A program made the translations under genes and the position numbers. Shown here piece by piece: positions 53,455 to 62,422 of a stretch of 64,000 bases of DNA (positions are counted from its first letter, which is position 1; the number at the start of each line of letters is the position of its first letter). The stretch spans positions 4,866,001-4,930,000 of the forward strand of contig NZ_CP029426.2 in assembly GCF_002266435.3 (NCBI RefSeq). Reading direction: 5' to 3'. The notes under the pieces were generated by a model. It made no database searches. It was not told the origin of the DNA and saw only the letters and a program-made list of their open reading frames with translations. This DNA comes from Bradyrhizobium amphicarpaeae. GTDB lineage: Bacteria; Pseudomonadota; Alphaproteobacteria; Rhizobiales; Xanthobacteraceae.

Positions 53455-54620
53455 GGCATGAGCCGGTGCCGCGCCGACCAGATCAGGAGCGCGCCGGCCG
53501 CGGCCATCGCAGCCATCACGTAATACACGCCATCGCCGATACGGGCGTAGATCGCGCCCGACGCGATCGAGGTCGCAGCGCTGAGCAGTCCGCTGCACGC
53601 GGCGAGGTAACCCTGCCCCCGCGCGATCTGATGCGAAGGCACGCGCTGCACCAGGAGATTCATGGTGCCGACGACGGTCATGCCGAAGCTGAGGCCGTGG
53701 CCGAGCTGGACGATCGCAAGCAGCGCGAGCGGCGGCTCGTTGGCCGTGACGATCCAGCGCAGCACGGCGCTGAGCCCTCCGATCGCGATCATGGTGGACG
53801 GATGCAGCGAGAAGCGCGGCGACAGCGCGAACACTGCGATCTCCGCGATCACGCCCAGCGTCCACAGCCCCGCGATGGTCAGCCCGCTGATCCCATGGAG
53901 CTGCCAGTTGATGGCCGAGAAGGTGTAATAGGCGACGTGGCTGCCCTGGATCAGCGCCGCCGAGACGATCACGGCCCAGAAGCCGGCATCGCGCAGCAGC
54001 GCCTCGCCGGCATGCCTCTCCGTCGTCTTGCGCCCGACCTCGTCCAGCGGACGAAGCAGCAGGCCGGCTGCGACCGCAACGACCGCCCATGCGACGATGA
54101 CCCAGATCAGATCGCGCGCGGCGATGTGGTCGACGAGAAAGCCGCAGGCGAGCGAGCCGGCGGCGAAGGCCGCCGAGCCCCACAGCCGCAAGGGTCCGTA
54201 ATCGAGCCCGTAACGGGCGACGCCGCGCAGCGCATAGGCATCGGTCAGCGGCATCGTCGGCGTCCACATCATGCAGGTCAGCGCGTAGATCAGGAACAAC
54301 GCGAGCGGCTGCTGCTGCAGGCCGACCGCGGTAAAGCCGATCGCGGTCGCCAGCACAGAGACCATCATGCCGGCGCGAATCGCATGTCGCTTTTCGGCAA
54401 AGGCGGTCACTTGCGGCAGCGTGGTGAAGCGCGTGATCGCCGGCAGCGCGTTGATGAGGCCGATCCAGGCCGCGTCGACGCCGATCGCCTTCAGCCACAC
54501 CGGGAAGAACGGCAGATGCGTACCCGAGACCGCGAAGACGGCCGAATAGAACAAGGCGAGGCTGACGGCGAATCGCCGTTTCGCCGATGCTGGCGTGGGG
54601 ATTTGTGATTCGGGTGCCAT
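53424..54620 (-). CDS. MFS transporter, HcaT/MFS_1-like
   Basis: 398 residues with 12 membrane segments from the ATG at 54620. N-terminus RFAVSLALFYSAVFAVSGTH and the TMMWTPTMPLTDAYAL area (CMMWTPTMPLTDAY) fit the MFS_1-like family that includes HcaT and nucleoside-type permeases. Substrate unknown. It converges with the epimerase gene, overlapping by 31 bases, so the two cannot share an operon, but both may serve peptide or sugar-acid uptake. Confidence 0.82.
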   Translation of the reverse strand: MAPESQIPTPASAKRRFAVSLALFYSAVFAVSGTHLPFFPVWLKAIGVDAAWIGLINALPAITRFTTLPQVTAFAEKRHAIRAGMMVSVLATAIGFTAVGLQQQPLALFLIYALTCMMWTPTMPLTDAYALRGVARYGLDYGPLRLWGSAAFAAGSLACGFLVDHIAARDLIWVIVAWAVVAVAAGLLLRPLDEVGRKTTERHAGEALLRDAGFWAVIVSAALIQGSHVAYYTFSAINWQLHGISGLTIAGLWTLGVIAEIAVFALSPRFSLHPSTMIAIGGLSAVLRWIVTANEPPLALLAIVQLGHGLSFGMTVVGTMNLLVQRVPSHQIARGQGYLAACSGLLSAATSIASGAIYARIGDGVYYVMAAMAAAGALLIWSARHRLMPHPQSEASGG

Positions 54621-54695
54621 CAAACCAATTGCGATTCGGTCGATATCGTGGTGATCGTTACTGTAACGCGCGGTGATTTGCGCGACGAGATCGCA

Positions 54696-56114
54696 ATGGC
54701 CAACGAAGCATTCGCCCTTTCGCCCATGTCTGCCCGCGCGGCCGAGCCGAACGAGCAGGATTACGACGCGATCCGCGAAGCCTTCATGGAGACGGCGCGC
54801 GGCCGCTGGTTCCTCGGCGAATACGCCAGGCGCAACCGCAACGCCGACACGAGCATGGTGCTCGACGCGGTCGCGAAAATCGAAGAAACCCTTGCGGCGC
54901 AGCGGCAACCCGTCGTCGAGGATCGTCTGCCCGAAGCACTGGTCGAGATCCGTCGCGCGATCCATGATGCCGAGACGAGCGCCATCGCCGCCTTCGATCC
55001 CACCGCGATCGAGGCAAGCCTCGCCGCGATCCCGCGCGGCGTGCGCATCATCAAGGAGATCTCCTGGCGCTGGCGCGAGATCGGCGCCGACGGGCGGATC
55101 TGCGACCTCATTGATTCGCAGCTCGCCTCGATCGAGGCCGCCTGCGGACAGATTTCGATCATCGACCCCCGCGTCGAGCTCAAGGCCGCATTCGATCTGT
55201 TGAGGGATCGGGTCGAGCAGACCGACGGCGGCGCAACGCCGCAGGCGCCCTCGGCTCCGGTGCAGGAGGCGCCGTCATCCGGTGCCGACGCTATTCCTGT
55301 CGAGACCGCGCCCGCGACGATGGCGAGCGACGCAGCCGTGGCTTTTACGGAGGCGCCGCAGGATCTCGCATCGGCTGCCGAGCCCGAAGCTGCCATCGAG
55401 GCGGCCGTCGCCAGCGAAGCGTTCGCCGAGACCGAGCCGGCCATGGACGCCGTCGTCGCACCCGAGATTGCGGCCGAGAGCCAGATCGTTGTCGAGAGCA
55501 TGGCGCCGGACCAGGTCGCGCCGGAAGACGCCTCGTTCGAGCAACCCGCCGCCTTCGAGGAAGCCGCCGACACATTCGCGCTCGACGCCGCCGCGCAGGC
55601 CGAGGACGACGCCGTGCTCGAGGCCATCGCGCTCGAGATGGCCGCGCCCGATCCGGAGTTCGACGAGATCATCGCAGCCGAGGAGATGGAAGCGGCCATT
55701 GCGGAGCCGATGGTGGCAGAGGCCGCAGCGCCCGTTGCCGCGGAGCTTCCGGAGCCGATCGCGCCTCAGCCGGTGATGGCTCCCGTGGTGGAAGAGCCTG
55801 CCACCGACGCGCCGATCGCGATGGACTCGCTCGCACGTCTCACCGACGCCATCGCGGAGGCCGCCGCCGAAGTGATGGAGCAGCCGGCTCAGGCCATGGC
55901 CGCGACGGCGATTTTCGCTGCAGCGCCGGCCGCGACGCTGCCGCCGATGCCCGCGCCCCTCTCCTCATCCATGCCCGCGTCCATGTCCGAGACCTCGCTC
56001 GGCGCCACGATTCTGGCCAGCGGCATCCTGCAAAAACCCCGCGCGCCCGCCAACGATCCCCTCGCCCCGATCCGCCGCATGACCCAGGCCGAGAAGATCG
56101 CGTTCTTCTCGTAA
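54696..56114 (+). CDS. Acidic Ala/Glu-rich protein of unknown function
   Basis: 472 residues from the ATG at 54696. A structured-looking helical N-terminal part (about 1-190; NEQDYDAIREAFMETARGRW, AKIEETLAA) is followed by about 230 residues rich in Ala, Glu, Pro and Val that are probably disordered, and a short basic end PIRRMTQAEKIAFFS that looks like a binding motif. No family recognised. Divergent from the MFS gene with 75 bases between. Composition resembles scaffold or adaptor proteins, but function is unknown. Confidence 0.65.
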   Translation: MANEAFALSPMSARAAEPNEQDYDAIREAFMETARGRWFLGEYARRNRNADTSMVLDAVAKIEETLAAQRQPVVEDRLPEALVEIRRAIHDAETSAIAAFDPTAIEASLAAIPRGVRIIKEISWRWREIGADGRICDLIDSQLASIEAACGQISIIDPRVELKAAFDLLRDRVEQTDGGATPQAPSAPVQEAPSSGADAIPVETAPATMASDAAVAFTEAPQDLASAAEPEAAIEAAVASEAFAETEPAMDAVVAPEIAAESQIVVESMAPDQVAPEDASFEQPAAFEEAADTFALDAAAQAEDDAVLEAIALEMAAPDPEFDEIIAAEEMEAAIAEPMVAEAAAPVAAELPEPIAPQPVMAPVVEEPATDAPIAMDSLARLTDAIAEAAAEVMEQPAQAMAATAIFAAAPAATLPPMPAPLSSSMPASMSETSLGATILASGILQKPRAPANDPLAPIRRMTQAEKIAFFS

Positions 56115-56149
56115 GGGGGCGGACGCTCTTCCACATCGTCAGCGCGCCG

Positions 56150-56509
56150 TCACCCGCAATTCCACACCGCCCCGATCGGCGTGCGGGTCCAGCACGGACC
56201 GAAACTGCCGCCGTTGTAGCGGCCGCCGTTGAAGCCGGGGCGGCCGAAATAGTGCCACTCGCCGTCCCAGCGGTAATATTGCGGAACCGGATCGATGTAC
56301 CAATGGCGGCGGTCGTTGCGCGCGAGACGCCGCATCGCGTCCTTCTGCTTGTAGAGCGGAATGCTGTTGCTCAGCGGCTGACGATAGCCCGGCAGGAAGC
56401 CGTAGCCCTTCCAGACCGGCTTGGGACGCTTGTGAGCGGGCTCAGCGGATGCGACGGCCGGCAGCAGCGACAGGATGACGGCAACGAATAGACACATGAG
56501 GCGGGACAT
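56150..56509 (-). CDS. Small exported Tyr/Trp-rich protein
   Basis: 119 residues. Signal peptide MSRLMCLFVAVILSLLPAVA then a mature part rich in Tyr, Trp, Arg, Gly and Pro (KGYGFLPGYRQPL, YYRWDGEWHYFGRPGFNGGR) ending in two cysteines in WTRTPIGAVWNCG. Such exported proteins are common in rhizobia and have no known role. The start at 56509 avoids a longer, poorly supported N-terminus. It converges with the acidic protein, 35 bases apart. Confidence 0.7.
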   Translation of the reverse strand: MSRLMCLFVAVILSLLPAVASAEPAHKRPKPVWKGYGFLPGYRQPLSNSIPLYKQKDAMRRLARNDRRHWYIDPVPQYYRWDGEWHYFGRPGFNGGRYNGGSFGPCWTRTPIGAVWNCG

Positions 56510-56655
56510 GGATTGATCATAGTCATTCGATCGAAGGATGACCATTCAATTTCGAGTGCAGCCGCGTTGAAACGAACTCGTGCCGTAACAAAGGCCATGG
56601 GCCGTGCGAAATAGAATCGCACGTTTACAAGCGCGATCCACGACGAGGCTCAAAC

Positions 56656-56973
56656 ATGATCGGCGAAGTGATTGTCATTGGTGATCTGAAGATGCGCGAC
56701 GGCGCCTCTGTCGAGGAGCACGACCGGTTGGGCGCGCGCATGTACGACCTCGTCAGCCGCATGCCGGGCTTTCTGTCGATCAAATCCTTCAAGGCCGATG
56801 ACGGCGAGGAGGTCACGGTCTTCCGGTTCGCCTCGGAAGCAGCGCTGGAGGCCTGGCGCACCCATCCGGAGCACGTCGAGACGATGAGGCGGGGTCATGC
56901 CGAGTTCTACGACAGCGGCTTCCTGCAGATCTGCAAGGTGATCCGCGAGGTCGGCCCGTTCGCGCACGATTGA
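56656..56973 (+). CDS. Antibiotic biosynthesis monooxygenase-type (ABM) protein
   Basis: 105 residues. It has the ABM ferredoxin-like fold pattern with EEHDRLGARMYDLVSRMPGF, VTVFRFASEAALEAWRTHPE and HAEFYDSGF. Small ABM proteins degrade quinones, heme or polyketides, or just bind them; which one this is cannot be told. Start ATG has GAGG in front. Its own neighbours do not help. Confidence 0.85.
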   Translation: MIGEVIVIGDLKMRDGASVEEHDRLGARMYDLVSRMPGFLSIKSFKADDGEEVTVFRFASEAALEAWRTHPEHVETMRRGHAEFYDSGFLQICKVIREVGPFAHD

Positions 56974-57000
56974 CGCGGCGCTCACCATAGCAGGTTCCGG

Positions 57001-57018
57001 GCGTGATTCAGATCACGC
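57001..57018. promoter_or_regulatory. CRP/FNR-type palindrome upstream of the caspase-like gene
   Basis: GCGTGATTCAGATCACGC has seven-base arms GCGTGAT/ATCACGC around four bases, close to GTGA-N6-TCAC. It is about 102 bases upstream of the ATG. A CRP or FNR family regulator is predicted. Confidence 0.4.
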
Positions 57019-57119
57019 AAGGCGCGAGGGTGAGAGGGATCACGGACGTCGAGCTCGAACGCGGCGAGGCTCCCCGGCAACCAATCTCGTATCCGAGATC
57101 AGTGCCAGAGGAGCACGCC

Positions 57120-58913
57120 ATGTTCCGCCTAAAGCCTTTGCTGATGACAGCCGGCCTCGTGGGAAGCCTGTTCGGCTTCGCCTGCGGCCCTGTTTCCGCG
57201 CAAGTCGCCCCGGTCCAGCCGGCCCCTACCGCGTTGCAAGGCCCGGAGCAGCGGGTCGCGCTGGTGATCGGCAATTCGAACTACCAGAACGCACCGCAGC
57301 TCGCCAATCCCGACAATGATGCGGAGTCGATGGCGAAGTTCCTGAACTCCGCCGGCTTCGAGGTGGTCGCCGCGACCGACCTGACCCAGAACGACATGCT
57401 GCGCGTGGTGCAGGACTTCTCCGCAAAAGTGTCCGCGCGCGGTCCCAACACGGTGGCGATGGTCTATTACGCCGGTCACGGCGTGCAGCTCGCCGGCGAG
57501 AACTATCTCGTTCCCGTCGACGCCAAGGTGTCGAGCCAGACCGAGCTCGTCAACAATTCGGTTCGCCTGGTCGACGTGATGTCGACGCTGGAGACGATCC
57601 CGAGCCGCATGCGCATCGTCATCCTCGATGCCTGCCGCAACAACCCGTTCCCCGAAGTCAATGACGCCGGCCGCGGCCTCGCCATCGTCGATGCGCCGAA
57701 CGGCTCGATCGTCGGTTACTCGACCGCGCCGGGCGCCGAGGCGCTCGACGGCACCGGCGGCCACAGCCCTTACACGCAGGCCTTCCTGAACGCCGCGCGC
57801 GAACCCAACGTGCCGATCGAGCAGCTGTTCAAGCGCATCCGCCTGCAGGTGAACCAGTCCACCAGCGGCCAGCAGATCCCGTGGGAAAGCTCCTCGCTGA
57901 CGTCCGACTTCACTTTCTTCGGCGACACCGCGGTCGCCGCCAACCGCGCGCCGGTGAATACGCCGGTGGTGCAGATGGCTGCCAACCTGCCGAGCCGCTC
58001 GACGCGTCAGGCCTATGACTACGTCGTGTCCGAGGGCCGGCCGGAATATTATCAGGAGTTCATCCAGATGTATCCGCACGACCCGCTGTGCGACCACGTC
58101 CGCTGGCTGCTCAACAACATCCTGCTCTCGCAGGCCTGGCACAAGGCGGTGCTCGTGAACTCGCCCGTGGCGTACAAGAGCTTCTATGACAGCTACGGCA
58201 ACAGCCCCTATGCGCAAGTCGCGCTGAAGCTGCAGACGCAGCCGAAGCAGATCCCCCTGATGCAGGCGACCAAGTTCTTGGCCCCGCAGAACATGGCTCC
58301 GACCTTCAAGATCGGCAATCTCGGCCAGCCGAAGTACATGCCGCTGCAGCAGGGCAACGGTGGTTCGCAGATGGGCGGCAATCTGCCGGTCGTGCAGAAG
58401 CCGGTCGACGGCAACGTCATCGGCAAGCCCGGCAATGGCGGCCAGATCGTCAACCTGCCCTCAGGCAACAACAACCAGCAGAACGGCACGCCGTCGCAGA
58501 CCCCGGGCAAGATCGTCACGCTGCCTGCGCCGACCAACACGACCACCAACAATGGCGGCATCGGCAAGATCGTGACTTTGCCCGCGACCAACACCAAGCC
58601 GGACGCTGGCAGCGGCAAGCCGGGCAAGATCGTGAGCATGCCGGTGAATGTCGGCAAGGGCGGCACGAAGGTCGACACCAAGCCGGTGAATGTTCAGACG
58701 CAGAACAATCCGATCCGTGTCAACAACGGCGTGAAGGTCAACAACAACCCGGTGAACAAGGTGCAGGTTCAGAACAATGTCCAGAACAACAGCCGCCCGC
58801 AGTTCAACGCGACCAACCGCATGGTCAACAGCAACAACAACTTCCGCCAGTCGATGAACCAGTCGCAGGGCATGAATGGCGGCGGTAACAACCATCGCGG
58901 CTTCATGCGCTGA
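57120..58913 (+). CDS. Secreted caspase-like protease with Asn/Gly-rich repetitive tail
   Basis: 597 residues from the ATG at 57120 (GAGGAG upstream). Signal peptide ends GPVSAQ. A peptidase C14 domain (about 40-275) has VALVIGNSNY, YYAGHGV with histidine 120 and LDACRNNPF with cysteine 172, so both catalytic residues are present. The tail from about residue 400 is Asn/Gly/Gln-rich, with a recurring motif such as GKIVTLP (GQIVNLPS, GKIVTLPA twice, GKIVSMPV). The middle part may bind partners. It may act in the periplasm or outside; bacterial relatives have varied roles. Promoter region contains a CRP-like palindrome. Confidence 0.88.
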   Translation: MFRLKPLLMTAGLVGSLFGFACGPVSAQVAPVQPAPTALQGPEQRVALVIGNSNYQNAPQLANPDNDAESMAKFLNSAGFEVVAATDLTQNDMLRVVQDFSAKVSARGPNTVAMVYYAGHGVQLAGENYLVPVDAKVSSQTELVNNSVRLVDVMSTLETIPSRMRIVILDACRNNPFPEVNDAGRGLAIVDAPNGSIVGYSTAPGAEALDGTGGHSPYTQAFLNAAREPNVPIEQLFKRIRLQVNQSTSGQQIPWESSSLTSDFTFFGDTAVAANRAPVNTPVVQMAANLPSRSTRQAYDYVVSEGRPEYYQEFIQMYPHDPLCDHVRWLLNNILLSQAWHKAVLVNSPVAYKSFYDSYGNSPYAQVALKLQTQPKQIPLMQATKFLAPQNMAPTFKIGNLGQPKYMPLQQGNGGSQMGGNLPVVQKPVDGNVIGKPGNGGQIVNLPSGNNNQQNGTPSQTPGKIVTLPAPTNTTTNNGGIGKIVTLPATNTKPDAGSGKPGKIVSMPVNVGKGGTKVDTKPVNVQTQNNPIRVNNGVKVNNNPVNKVQVQNNVQNNSRPQFNATNRMVNSNNNFRQSMNQSQGMNGGGNNHRGFMR

Positions 58914-58936
58914 TCAGACCGAGAAGACGGTGCGCT

Positions 58937-59053
58937 CCCTCCCCCGCCTGCGGGGGAGGGTTGGGGAGAGGGTCTCTCCGCAACGGGACAATCCCCAAGA
59001 GGAAAGAGCCCTCACCCGGCACTACGTGCCGACCTCTCCCGCAAGCGGGAGAG
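58937..59053. repeat. Paired GC-rich hairpin repeat
   Basis: Two strong hairpins (CCCTCCCCCGC/GCGGGGGAGGG at 58937-58960 and CCTCTCCCGC/GCGGGAGAGG at 59032-59053) are joined by about 70 bases. No gene. This is a dispersed-repeat type common in rhizobial genomes. Confidence 0.7.
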
Positions 59054-59100
59054 GTTGCACCGAGCAAGCGGAGAGTTCGTTCTACAAGATCGGCAGACAC

Positions 59101-59134
59101 AGAAGGGGCAGAGCGGAAGCGCTCTGCCCCTTCT
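59101..59134. terminator. Long hairpin, possible terminator
   Basis: A perfect 15-base stem (59101-59115 with 59120-59134, AGAAGGGGCAGAGCG arm) with a GAAG loop lies 187 bases after the caspase-like gene. On the plus strand TTCTTC follows, a weak T-rich end, so it may terminate that gene. Confidence 0.5.
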
Positions 59135-59199
59135 TCATGTCGAGGATAGATAATACGATCAGCTCGCCTTCACCAATGGAGCCGCTGGAGCGCACGCCT

Positions 59200-59329
59200 C
59201 GTCCTTCGAGACGACCGCTACGCGGTCTCCTCAGGATGAGGCTAATAGGCATCGGTGCCCGTTGAAGCTGTCGCCGCGCACTCCGCCCTCATCCTGAGGA
59301 GCCCGCCAAAGCGGGCGTCTCGAAGGATG
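59200..59329. repeat. Nested inverted repeat
   Basis: Arms CGTCCTTCGAGACG (59200-59213) and CGTCTCGAAGGATG (59316-59329) with one mismatch, and inner arms CCTCAGGATGAG/CTCATCCTGAGG. It shares the CCTTCGAG and TCAGGATGA motifs with the palindromic family at 15414 and 48513 and is perhaps a distant relative. It ends 18 bases before the dehydratase-like stop. Confidence 0.75.
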
Positions 59330-59346
59330 CGCCACGAGGAAACCGC

Positions 59347-60330
59347 TCAGGCTACCAGCTCGGAGAACAGATCCGCGTCGACATTGCCGCCGGAGAGCAC
59401 GATGACGACGTTCTTGCCGGCGACATCAAGCCGGCCCGCCAGCAGCGCGGCGAGGCCCACTGCGCCGCCCGGCTCCACCACGAGCTTCAGCTCGCGATAG
59501 GCGAACGCGACGGCGGCGCCGACTTCCTTGTCCGAGGCCGTGACGCCGCGCGCGAGCAGCTTGCTGTTGATCGCAAAGGTCATCTCGCCGGGGATCAGGG
59601 CCATCAGCGCATCGCAGATGGTGCGGCCCGCGGGCCCGTGCGGCTCGCGATGGCCGGCGGATAGTGAAATGCCGTGATCGTCGAACGACTCGGGCTCGGC
59701 CACCACGATCTCGGCCAGCGGATAGCGCGCCTTCACCGCTGTCGCGACGCCCGCAATCAGGCCGCCGCCCGAGGCCGGGGCCACCACGATGTCGGGGCTG
59801 AGGCCGAGCGCCGCCATGTCCTCGGCGATCTCGCGGCCGGCGGTGCCCTGGCCTGCGATCACGAAGGGATCGTCATAGGGCCGCACCAGCGTTGCGCCAC
59901 GCTTCTCCGCGATGCCGCGCGAGATCGCCTCGCGGTCGTCGTTGTAACGGTCGTAGAGCACGACCTCGGCGCCATAGGATTTGGTGCGCTCGCGCTTCGA
60001 TAGCGGCGCATCCGCCGGCATCACGATGGTTGCCTGCATGTCGAGGATCTTGGCCGCGGCCGCCACGCCCTGGGCGTGGTTGCCGGAGGAGAACGCGACG
60101 ACGCCGCCGGCGCGCTTGTCCTGCGGGATCGAGGCGACCTTGTTGAAGGCGCCGCGGAACTTGAACGAGCCGGTGCGCTGGAGCATCTCCGGCTTCAGGA
60201 ACACTTTCGCACCGACGCGCTCGTTGAGGACGGGAAACGACAACAGCGGGGTACGAATGGCATAGGGCGCGATCACGCGCGCAGCGGCGTCGATGTCGGC
60301 GGGGCCGATCGGGAGGAGCTGTTCGGTCAT
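59347..60330 (-). CDS. Threonine dehydratase/serine racemase-like PLP enzyme
   Basis: 327 residues. Fold-type II PLP protein with the lysine 57 in RTGSFKFRGA, SSGNHAQGVA, the glycine-rich PLP phosphate loop GGGLIAG and SGGN near the C-terminus. It lacks the C-terminal ACT regulatory domain of biosynthetic IlvA, so it matches catabolic threonine dehydratase (EC 4.3.1.19) or serine racemase; the two cannot be told apart here. No operon partner upstream or downstream of related function. Confidence 0.85.
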   Translation of the reverse strand: MTEQLLPIGPADIDAAARVIAPYAIRTPLLSFPVLNERVGAKVFLKPEMLQRTGSFKFRGAFNKVASIPQDKRAGGVVAFSSGNHAQGVAAAAKILDMQATIVMPADAPLSKRERTKSYGAEVVLYDRYNDDREAISRGIAEKRGATLVRPYDDPFVIAGQGTAGREIAEDMAALGLSPDIVVAPASGGGLIAGVATAVKARYPLAEIVVAEPESFDDHGISLSAGHREPHGPAGRTICDALMALIPGEMTFAINSKLLARGVTASDKEVGAAVAFAYRELKLVVEPGGAVGLAALLAGRLDVAGKNVVIVLSGGNVDADLFSELVA

Positions 60331-60393
60331 GCCGGATGTTATCGCGCCCGATGAGCCTCGGGCAAGACACCTCCGCGCGATGGACCGCGGTTT

Positions 60394-61437
60394 TCAGGCT
60401 ACGAAGCTAACCGGCTCTGCCCCATTCCGGCCCGGAAGCACCGCGCCGACGGCTTCAATGCTGTCCACGAAAGCCCTCGCCGAGGCCTCCCAGGTGTAAT
60501 TGGAGGCGAACGCGACGCAGTCCTGCCGGGGGACGTCGAGCGCCGCAAAGCAGGCGTTGCGGAGGTCGTGATCGAGCGCACCGACCGGCGCATCGCCGAT
60601 CACGTCGCGGGGACCCTTCACCGGGAAGGCCGCGACCGGCAGGCCGCTTGCGAGCGCTTCGAGCAGCACCAGGCCGAACGTGTCGGTTTTGCTGGGAAAC
60701 ACGAACACGTCGGCCGCCGCATAGATGTCCGCCAGTTCCTCACCGTGCTTCTCGCCGAGGAAGATCGCGTCCGGATAGGCCTCTTCGAGCGAGGCGCGCG
60801 CGGGGCCGTCGCCGACGATCACCTTGGTCCCGGGCAGATCGAGATCGAGGAACGCCTCGAGATTCTTCTCCACCGCAACCCGGCCCACCGACAGGAACAC
60901 CGGCGCCGGCAGGCAGAGGTCGATGGCGCGGGGGTGGAACAGATGGGTGTCGACGCCGCGCGGCCACAGCACGACATTGTCGAAACCGCGCTCGGTCAGC
61001 TCACGGCCGAGCGCGGGCGTTGCCGCCATCACGGCGCGGCTGGGCGCGTGGAAGCGGCGCAGCGCCCGCCAGATCAGCGAGCCCGGCACCGGCACGCGGG
61101 CGCGGACATATTCGGGAAAGCGGGTGTGGAAGCTGGTCGTGAACGGCAACTTGCGCTGGCGGCAATAGCGGCGGACCATCAATCCGATCGGCCCTTCGGT
61201 CGCGATGTGGATGCTGTCCGGTTGCGCCTCCGCTATCAGCTTCGCAATTCGCGCCGGGCGGGGCATCGCCAGGCGCACGTCGCGATAGCTCGGCATCGCA
61301 AAGGTTCGGAACGATTGCGGCGTCAGGAACTCGAATTCGACGCCTAGGCTCTTGCCGGCGTCGGCAAGCTTGGTCAGCGTCCGAACCACACCGTTCACTT
61401 GCGGGTGCCAGGCGTCGGTCGCGACCAGGATGCGCAT
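60394..61437 (-). CDS. GT4 glycosyltransferase
   Basis: 347 residues with the GT-B fold. N-terminus MRILVATDAWHPQVNGVVRT, donor-binding half with FPSKTDTFGLVLLEALASG and FLSVGRVAVEKNLE; typical of mannosyl- or glucosyltransferases acting on lipids. It follows the LpxH-like phosphatase gene on the same strand by 13 bases, so they are co-transcribed and may act on one lipid product. The exact donor and acceptor are not known. Confidence 0.85.
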   Translation of the reverse strand: MRILVATDAWHPQVNGVVRTLTKLADAGKSLGVEFEFLTPQSFRTFAMPSYRDVRLAMPRPARIAKLIAEAQPDSIHIATEGPIGLMVRRYCRQRKLPFTTSFHTRFPEYVRARVPVPGSLIWRALRRFHAPSRAVMAATPALGRELTERGFDNVVLWPRGVDTHLFHPRAIDLCLPAPVFLSVGRVAVEKNLEAFLDLDLPGTKVIVGDGPARASLEEAYPDAIFLGEKHGEELADIYAAADVFVFPSKTDTFGLVLLEALASGLPVAAFPVKGPRDVIGDAPVGALDHDLRNACFAALDVPRQDCVAFASNYTWEASARAFVDSIEAVGAVLPGRNGAEPVSFVA

Positions 61438-61450
61438 CAGGCGGTCTCCG

Positions 61451-62263
61451 TCATGCAGCTCTGGCTGCGACCTGCGGGACGGCTGCCGGCTTCTGCAAAT
61501 GATCCGCCCAGGTGATGATCTCGAAACGGCCGTCGTCGTGCTCGACCAGCGCCGTGCAGCTCTCGACCCAGTCGCCGCAATTCATGTAGCGGATGCCGCC
61601 CTCGTCGCGGATCACGGCGTAATGGATGTGGCCGCAGATCACGCCGTCGGCGTCGTGGCGTCGCGCCTCGGCGGCGAGCGCCTGCTCGAACGCGCCGATG
61701 TAATTGACGGCGTTCTTGACCTTCTGCTTGGCCCATTGCGACAGCGACCAATAGGGCACCTTGAACAGGCGGCGGAAGAAGTTGACGAAGCGATTCATCT
61801 GGATCGCGAAGTCGTAGGCCTTGTCGCCGAGATGGGCGAGCCAGCGCGCGTTCTGCACCACGAGATCGAAGATGTCGCCGTGGATGACGAGATAGCGCTT
61901 GCCGTCCACGCCGGTGTGGACGGTGTTCTCGACCACGTCGATGCCGCCGAAATGCGTGCCGTAATAGTTGCGCAGGAACTCGTCGTGATTGCCGGGGATG
62001 TAGACGACCTTGGCGCCCTTGCGCGCCTTGCGCAGCAGCTTCTGCACCAGATCGTTGTGGGATTGCGGCCAGTTCCAGCTCGATTTCAGCGCCCAGCCGT
62101 CGACGATGTCGCCGACCAGATAGATCGTGTCGGCATCATGGTAGCGCAGGAAGTCGAGCAGAAGATCGGCCTGAGAACCGCGGGCTCCGAGATGAACGTC
62201 GGAGATGAACAACGTGCGAAAGCGCCGCTCCGGGCTCTCGTCACTCACATCGTAACTTCCCAT
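61451..62263 (-). CDS. LpxH-like metallophosphatase
   Basis: 270 residues from the ATG at 62263. Metallophosphatase motifs FISDVHLG, LVGDIVDG, IPGNHDEF and ICGHIHY with Asp/His/Asn ligands are all intact. It is close to UDP-2,3-diacylglucosamine diphosphatase-like proteins, though in alphaproteobacteria lipid A is usually made with LpxI, so the substrate may be another lipid. It precedes the GT4 gene in one operon, which suggests glycolipid metabolism. Confidence 0.82.
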   Translation of the reverse strand: MGSYDVSDESPERRFRTLFISDVHLGARGSQADLLLDFLRYHDADTIYLVGDIVDGWALKSSWNWPQSHNDLVQKLLRKARKGAKVVYIPGNHDEFLRNYYGTHFGGIDVVENTVHTGVDGKRYLVIHGDIFDLVVQNARWLAHLGDKAYDFAIQMNRFVNFFRRLFKVPYWSLSQWAKQKVKNAVNYIGAFEQALAAEARRHDADGVICGHIHYAVIRDEGGIRYMNCGDWVESCTALVEHDDGRFEIITWADHLQKPAAVPQVAARAA

Positions 62264-62422
62264 GCGCCAGCCTGTAACAAATGTCCCGTGACAGGGGGAT
62301 GACAGATTGAACCCTTGAGGCACCTTCAGATACGAATCAAACCTTGCCTCGCCCTCCCCGCGAATATCAGTCGCATGCGACAATCAGGCGACATGGGGCC
62401 GCAGGGGGGCGCAGGACGTCTA

